Position numbers and translations under genes: made by a program. Under the pieces are notes generated by a model. The model was not told the DNA's origin, did not search any database, and saw only the letters and a program-made list of their open reading frames with translations. This document shows positions 20,564 through 29,500 of a DNA stretch of 32,717 bases, in pieces. Within the stretch, counting starts at the first letter, position 1. Each line of letters opens with the position of its first letter. Source of the DNA: Ophiothrix spiculata (taxonomy: Eukaryota > Echinodermata > Ophiuroidea > Amphilepidida > Ophiotrichidae); assembly GCA_000969725.1 (NCBI GenBank), contig JXSR01S007970.1; one strand, 5' to 3'.

Positions 20564-23500
20564 CTGAAAATGAGAAAAAAGAAGTAAAAGGACATGCTCG
20601 CAATGATTTCATACTTTGGTCTTGAGTATACTATAGAATGGCATGAACCGAAAAAATAGATTTTGATATCAATTCATGATAATAGCATAATTCGATTCCA
20701 TTTACAATTTTTCGCAATTACAAAACACATTCAAGTATTTTAAAAAAAATTCAAAACAAAAAGGTTCTAATGACAAGAATGCTATAAAAGAGCTTATTTC
20801 TTAAGGGTTTCCAGGATTTCAGTAGTAGTTCGCAGGTGCTTATTTAAATTAAAGCCATATACGCAAAATATTGTAAATACTTACTACTGCAAGTGATCAT
20901 AGTCGGAAAATCCAGCTCCCAAAGAAATGGCAGATATGACAAGAGGTACACCTGAAACAAAGAATATATTTGACCTGTTCAATGGATTGGTTCCACTGGG
21001 CATTTTCTTCTTATCTATTTACTCCCAATGAATATTAACTGAGTAGCATTTGGATGAAAAACAGATCGACGAAGCATGTCTTTGTAAATGGGATGTATAA
21101 GGTATCGTTTACCGATGCCTCGAGAATGATTCATCAAAAATTTGGTGACGAAAACAAAACGAACTGTCGCTACTACATATTTTTGCCGAATTAGTTTTAT
21201 CAGAAAGACGTAAAGAATACTTCGTGGACCAGCGTAAGAGCAAAAGTTCCCCGGATGGATGAACAAAGGAGTCACGAAGATTGGACAGAGTTATCTACCC
21301 AGGCATCGAAATCAATTGGATGGTCTACGAATCCGCTTTTTTTTTTCTTAATGACAATTGTCGTGTATAGATGGCTGATATCCCCTGAAATACCAGGTGT
21401 CCAAAAAAATGGTTACATGTAGAAAAATGATCGTTTGAAAAAAACTACAGAAGGTGGAGAATTCACACTTTGCATAATGTTTAATGCATACAGGATTTTT
21501 ACAAAATTGTGTTAACACAGCATTATCAATTTTTGAGTTAATAACAATGATAAATACCTATGTCAGAAACGTATTTTGTCAAAATTCAACATAATCGAAA
21601 GCATGTTCGTTTGATGAAATTTTAATACTCGTTCAACCCCCTCTGAACTTAAAAATGACAAGTCAAAAATTAGAATGTTTTATACCATATTATAGGGTAT
21701 GGACTCTTCTTTTAATTGATACTAAAAGCATTAAAATCCGATAAGCTGCTATGTAATTATGACGTCATAAATTACTTCAGGTCTGGAAATTTAGTCGAAA
21801 CTAAATAGTGCTTGCGGGAAAGAGAACGACCAGACTGACGGTTGAATAAAAAAGAAACCTAGCAGTATCTTGACATAAGGATGTTCTACAATTATGTGAA
21901 TTGTCTCCTTTATGTGATACGGTATGTCTTCTCCACATGACACATATCATGATCGTATAGAAACCCCTATTTCAAACACGATTACGTTGGTTGTACCAAT
22001 TATTATGATCGTAACCTTGCTGAGAACTTAATTGAAAAGAAAAACTTGAGGTAGAAAATTAATACATGTAGAAATATAAAACTCACCCCAGGCAACGATA
22101 GCTGACTTTAACACGAACTTTTCCACTTTTGCCTCAAACACTCTCACGACCACCTGGTACAGATGGAACCCTTCAACAGCCATCCACATAAGACTTGCGA
22201 GTGTGAAGTATTGCAGTAAGAATGCAATACATATGCAGCCATTTCGATGAGAATTTTGATCAATCCCGATTAGGAAAACAAAGTAGAGCAGGAATAACGC
22301 TACACATAGATTTATCAATATTTTTCTTGGTGTCGCATTAGCGCCGATACGAAGTCGTCTGTGAGAAATCAAAATAGTATGTAACATATTACTTTCAATT
22401 CGTCTTAAAATATTTAGACAATGGAATACAATTGAAGAACTAACAGTTTTAAGAAGATTCGCTACGGCAGTATAAATGTCATTTTGTAACGTGGTCAGCC
22501 TACCACCTGCGATCTGGTTCCAAGTAATGATCATAGCGATATTAAGGTAAACACGATATTATACGATGCGGCCAAACATCAGACCACACATACCAAGATC
22601 ATTGCAATCGATTAATGCTTTTAATAAAAATTCAAGACGTGTTATGAAAGTCAGATTGTTTCGATTTCGGGAAGAATTGTGATATTCAGCTGAAATATGT
22701 GAAAATCAAAAATTGTTAGAAAAGATATAAAAGGAAAATTGTGATTCTAACAAGCCATCATTGTTTCGACATAACCAATCTCACCTGAATCCGATAAATA
22801 TGACTAGCGTGATGAACAACGCCAGCATGGACACGCCACATCCGATCTTGCTTACTAAGTCCAGAATAACATGACCACCATCGTATTCGACATCCTAGGA
22901 GAAATGAAATTGAGATTATATTGCCCTAGTACTTGACTATTTTATCTGATCTTGAAATTATTCAGCAGAAACAGCGGTTTTCTCTACAGAAACATATGAA
23001 ACTGTTATACATTATCATCATACCACTAGGATTTATTTTTGGAAAAGAAGGCGACTAGATATCTTGAACGCATCGAAACGCATTATTGCTGGTCCATGAG
23101 TGACCATTAGATTTCAAATTTATAGGGATGTGCAGTATTACGCTAAATGATAACTTCATTAAAAGTCGTTTGTTTTTGACGAGTTTTGTGAATAAGATAA
23201 GTTCCAGGGGCTAGGGGGAAAATAAACAAATAGTTCAATAATCAAAATTGACTAAAATATTTGATTCGATATTGAGTTAAGCCTCGGCATGTTCGGTGTG
23301 GAAATTATCGCCTATACTCAGTATCATTGGGTTCAACTTTACTTTATCTGGATATGAAACTCCAGACCCAATACTTTCCCGTACCATACCTCTGCTTCAC
23401 CAAATAACAGATAACACAACAGGTTTTGAGAATATATTTTTTAATGTATTCAAAGTTCACAATATCCACAATTTGTGTACAGTCTTATAAAAGTGTGCAA

Positions 23501-26500
23501 TTGTCAGCAATATTTTATAGCACGTGTGCTTGTGCCATATTAAACACCATATTTCAAACACATCCGCGCCGCAAAACCCTAAATACTGCATTCTGGGCCT
23601 ATATGTAACCTTAATTTCAAAAAGGGCTACACAATTTCTCTCACTATTGTATACAAATATTAACTGCCCTTGAGTGTGATAGTATACAAATACTACATGT
23701 CACATATGATCCTCTCCTGACGTCATCAAGTCTCGACGTACGTCATACCGGAAGTCGAAGTAGGAGGATGGATCACTCCGAAGAAGTTCGTCGCCCATGA
23801 CGGACGAAACTGTTAGGTCAGTGTAAAAACCTTTGATTCTGTTTAATGAAATAATTCATCCAAATACTACATGGTTGAAGTGAAGTACTGAAATCTATTT
23901 TTCCAAGGTTTTGGCTATGTGACTATTATCCTGAGACCGCAGGCCGAGAGATAATAATTCTCATAACAAGTACCGAGGTAGAGACAGATTGCACTAATTT
24001 AACGATAGAACCATATAGTATTATCACTGTGACTTTACGGATGAGGTTGTAGGGTAAGTAGTAAAAACAACCGACCGGGAATCAGTTCGTCACCGTCCAA
24101 TGAATGATCATGACTAGACCTTAAACATGACAATCACAATTGTTTCCAGATATTTTCAAACATACATGTTAATGCTAGCACCAAATTTACATGCTTGAGA
24201 ATTTAATTTGAACATGAAGTTAGAATTTGAAGTTTGAATTTCAGATTAGGTACTTATTACAAAGTACATATTTACCACAAGCACTGCAAAGTTTGTCAAG
24301 TGATCACAGTGACATACAACAAGCCCGCCTTTCCTTTCATGTAATTCACATCCTTCCTGAGACCAATCTTGAACTGTAAAATCCCAGAACACACACTCTG
24401 CATTCTCTCCTGCAGCCTAGTAATGAATAAATATTTTATAGTGTTTATCTTTTAGCTTCTTCATCCTTAATATGTTTTTAAACATTTCCCTTAAGATAAA
24501 GAACAGTATGGATTTCTTATATTCGTACAATTTCTGCTAATCGTTTTCATCAAGCTCAAAACTACTGTGGCACCATTCCTCTAAAAGTTAATATTACGTG
24601 ATGAGGCTTTTAAGTAAAATTCAACAAAGTTAGCATAGAATTTTTGATTGATTATGAATTATGTGTTTCCTTTTTCGTGTGTCACTTCTTTACTTACATT
24701 TAACTTCAGCAATTCTGATTTAAAGAAGAATTTTGATTTACAAAAAATGGTTGTCAGACTTGGAAAGGTTAAAAACACAGATAAAAGATATATCATAAAG
24801 ATACAAAATGATAAAAATGCAAACTGGATTTGGTCGTATTTACAAGACAAACACTTGTGTCAACCACAGAAGCCTTGTAATTTTCATATCACTTAAAATC
24901 AAGTAATTAAAAAGTACGCGACGATAAGCATTAACTTACGGTAAACTCAAGTACTACAGGTTCTGATAAGTTCTTAACACTGTCAACTCCGGTAACGATG
25001 GCAGACACAATATCACTTCCAACTGTTTGGTTGGTGTTGTTGGTTGGGAACAAGACATCAGAGTTGTGTACTACGAAACTCACTCCGATTGTATCTGTCG
25101 CTATTTGATCAAAGAGGGAAACATTCAAAATGATTAAATCACATAGTCAATCAGCAAATGCTTTCTTTCCATGACAATTAGTTTCATGAATAATGCTGAG
25201 TGTTACACAGGTAAACACGACATCAAGTCAACCAATATCACTGGGATGGCCCAAGATAGAGCAACTAAACTCCTCACCATTCTGCATGCAAAACCTGCGA
25301 TACTAAGAACGCCGTAATTATATTGACAACACTGTAAACAAGACGCGGGAGAGAAGACCTCATTCAGACTTAACTTGATCATGAACATTAACCATATGTA
25401 TTATGTTTGAAAGCAATTTACCTACGCACAAGAGGTAATCAGAAGTAGACTGTCAAAACCAGATCTACATTGGACACGGTGAAATATTTCAGCTGCCAGC
25501 GAGTTGTGAAGACATTGAAAAAGCAACCAGAAAGAACCATCAAATGCTCACACTCCCAATCTTTCAAATAAGATCCATTTTGGCTTATAGATGGAAAGCC
25601 AAGTCTCTAAAGCCCAGTGGCACCATACAATCATCAACATTACTATGGCATGATGTATGGAAAGTATGGCATTCAATGTAAACTTAATTAGAGTGAAGGA
25701 AGATTAGTGTTGTACAATCTATATCTAATCTGAAAATGCCTGCTGAACAAACAAAATAATGCAAAAGCAATGATACCTACCGTTTTTCGGTGTACTGTTA
25801 AAAATGACGGACGGTAAAGTGACAGCAGTTCTGCGTTCTTCTGGAAGATCTGCCGGGTTAGGATATGTTTGAATGTTATTCTCTTGGAATTCCTCTCCCT
25901 GATTTCCAGTCACAGCGAAACTAAATCCTGTAGAGTTTGGATCAGGTTCCACTGTATCAATCGTTAACGCTATGTTAGGTTCAACGGTTGTTAAATTTTG
26001 TCCAGCCGCAGTGGTTCTGTTTACTTGCTGTTCGATAGCAAGGAGTATGTCTGTTATGAAAACTGCAGTCGATTCTTCAGGTGCATCTTCAGATTCTTCT
26101 GTGAGATCTATAAAGTTGCTAGCTATTTCAATAACCGACGCTGTAACCTAGTCAATAAATTAAAAAAAAAAAATCGTTGTCATGATTGTGAAAGACACCA
26201 AAACACTAACAGGAATAACAGTAGAGAGCATATCAGTATAATTCTTCAATGAAAAAAATAACGCATTTTACGTCACATCTAACAAAGTTTGGTAAAATAA
26301 ATAAATAAATTGTTTGAGCACATATTATAAGTTTTTTCGCTATCCTACTATTTAGAACCATATTTGAAAGTAAGACACGTAATTAAAGAACAAAAACTCG
26401 TTGTGTTCGTCCCACTAATTGGACAAATGTTGGATATTGCACGTGTAGATTTATCGTTTGAATAGTTGTAAGTAATTTTAAAGCCAAAGACTTTACAAGC

Positions 26501-29500
26501 AAAGTATACAAGGTATTTTTCCTGGTACACACTTAACTCGATAATTTGGTAGCAGGTTGGTCTCATAGGTTTACTTACTGGTCTATACACAATCTCGTAA
26601 AGCAAAACTATAAGATCCTATTTCCAATGACTTTTGATTTTATTGACTTATTGGGTTAATTTGGGTACACTGTAAATTATTTTGGTTTCATTTTGACACT
26701 AAAGTAAGTGTCAAAAAATGGGTCCTCAGTTGGCCACCTAAAGGCGTCAAAATGACACCATTATTGGTGTCATGTTCATTTTGACACCCAGGATGCTTAC
26801 CTTAGGACCCATTTTCGAAAAATGCCATTACACCCCACGCGGGGTGTAAAATTGACTCTCTTATTAAAGTGTCATATTAAGACACAATTACACCCTAGAG
26901 TGTCATTATGGAAATTTTTACAACCTGGAAAGTACCACTACTACCTTTCCATATATTTTGATAATAATTCTGATAAAATGATCGGACTATAGTAAGCCTT
27001 GTTCATATTGGATGAACATTAACTAAGCTTAAACATGTAAGATAACAAGCATTTAAGCTTGTAAACTTACAGACTAGGTTTACAAACATACATGACAGTT
27101 ATACAAAATACAGACATAAATTTACAAATTGTAACTATATTCTGTAAAATATGCATGCTTGTCCCGAATGTCTGTAAACCCTGCATGTAAGCTTACCTGC
27201 TTGTAAGCTTACACTTAACATTGTATTAAGCTTACTAAATGTTCATGCAATATAAGCAAGGCTTCCTGTAAGATCGTTTTATCGTATTATTAACAAGAAT
27301 ATATAGAAATGTAGCAGATAGGCACTTACCAGATTGTAACTCGAAGACATAATCTTTGTTAAGAAAGAGAGCACTTTTCAGTGGCAAATGTTGTGCCGTG
27401 GCGCATTCGTTGATATGTTGATATACCCAATTTCCCACACAATTTGGTGTCATAATTACACCAGTTGCGGTGTCAGATGATTTGACACCTCTCAATTTTG
27501 TACGCACAGCCGCCAAGTTTTGACACCAATGGAGTCATTTCAATTGATTTGACTACAAATCTGGTGTAAATCACTCAAACGACACTTGAAGGTGTCATAA
27601 TACGTAAATATGCGACCCATGTTATCGAATATTACACCAGTACCAATAAGGGAGTCAAAATTCCAAAAATACGCCTTTGTTAGTGTCCTTTTACAGTTGA
27701 CTCCACGAAGGTGTCGTTTTGACACCAAATTATTTTACAGTGTAAGTACATGTATTAATGCTTCTCAAACGATTTTGACCTAAAGATGCATACTTTTTCA
27801 GTTATGGGAATTGCTGAATTAAATTCGGGATTATTTTTGAACCCAATCTTACAAATGCTTATAATAATGCTTTAAATAACAAAGGACCCAATTCTTTAAA
27901 GAACATTATACATTTTGCGCCACAATTGTTCATACCTCTGGTTCATCAGATTCAACATCTACAATATTTCTGACCGTCTCTGAAATATCTTTCACATCTT
28001 CATCAGTAAGTTCCTCATCGTCCTCAGTTTGTTGTTGTGTGACATTGACTAAAGCTTCTGCGACATTTTCCACGTTGCTCATAACAACTTCGGTCTAGGG
28101 TAGAAATAAAAGCCGTAAACATTCGGATTTACAAAGTATGATACTATCATAGGTCCAGAAGCAAAAATCACAATCTAATGATTTTTAAGTTAAATTTCAA
28201 ACTCTCTGGAATTGCGAGATTTACTTTCAAGTCTTATAGAATGTTAGTAGTAATGAAACTTTTTCAGGGATTTGAGTCTTAGACAAGATTGTTATCTCTA
28301 AATGGTATTTGTGACATATAAATAATTCAAAATATTCTTTTGGTTCAAAAGGAACTGTAAACATTACCCAAATCACTAACTCCACTCACTTAAATTTTCA
28401 CTGACACGACTTTGAAAAGACTATAATGATTTTGTTGGTTTTAAATATAAAATATAAAAAACACATTTTCGAGTAATTATTAAGTTTATACCTAAGTCTA
28501 AAAAGACTAATAATAGGGGTAAATCCCCGGGGGTAAATCTCAGTTAATTCAATCATTGTCTCCATTTTAGAGAGAATGTGAACGCTTTCATTTAGAAACA
28601 TTGAGGTCTCTTTAAATTATTAATACACTATACCACGTGAATCAAAAAATATTGTGCACGGATTAAAGATGACCTTGACCTTGATTTAAACATGTTTTTG
28701 ATTCACTTAGTATACTATATAATATCATCTCTCTTTTACCTCGGGAAGGTCGGCCAGTGTGAAGTTCTCTTCAGATTCTCCACATCCTACATAGACTGGT
28801 TGTTGCCAGACTACACCTCGAAATTCATCTGGCATGCAAACACGTGTTGCCAAACCGTTTCCTCCTAATAATTGTAAAAAATGGTGATCAAATTCTCTGA
28901 GTTGATTACTTTTGATACTGATAGTGATCGACAACTTAATTAAAAGTATTAGTTGATCGTGTTTAATGTTTAGTCATGTCTGCGAAAATAAATCACGTAT
29001 CTGAAATAAATTCATTTGAGCGGTACATTAGTTTATAAATGTAAAATATTGCATGATTTTAATTTCCTGTAGACAAAAGAAATTTTGTTTTCTGACCTTT
29101 GGGGACGTCAGAACAGTTCAATATACAAACGGTTATTCCAATAGCTGGTCACGGTTCAGGGATACTTTTTATGTAATTGGCAAAACTTGTGTTTCCGATG
29201 GATTACCCTCCGGCGGAAAAGAAATAGTGTTGTTTATGAAGAGGAAACACGGGCCGAAAACTTTGTGATAGACTGAAAGAACTCAAATGTGTCCCCCCCC
29301 CCACCTACCGGCACCCCCACTACTGGCGCTGGCCCTTCTAATGATATTGATAATACCTTAAGTTTTCGACAGAGAAGGTAAGGTAAAGTCGAAACCGAAG
29401 CTTGTTTGCTAACGGCCGTGGTGCCCATCTCCATTTCCTTAGCGTTTAGGCCAGACTCCACTTCTGTGTTTGTCTGTGGGGGTACGCCACTCCTCCCGCA

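Larger units (their letters stand above)
26148..27935 (-). other. aGPCR intron containing a large MITE
   Basis: 1788 nt, mostly occupied by the element at 26668-27742. A poly(A) run lies at about 26161-26172. Confidence 0.75.

Noticed and set aside
21015-21275. Extra receptor exon between TM3 and TM4
   Set aside because: The TM3-TM4 junction (IVAWG/VPLVIS) is already in phase and matches the family; the frame has no family resemblance.
27235-27516. 93-codon minus-strand open frame in the receptor intron
   Set aside because: It runs across MITE sequence, has no domain, and the receptor frame is complete without it.
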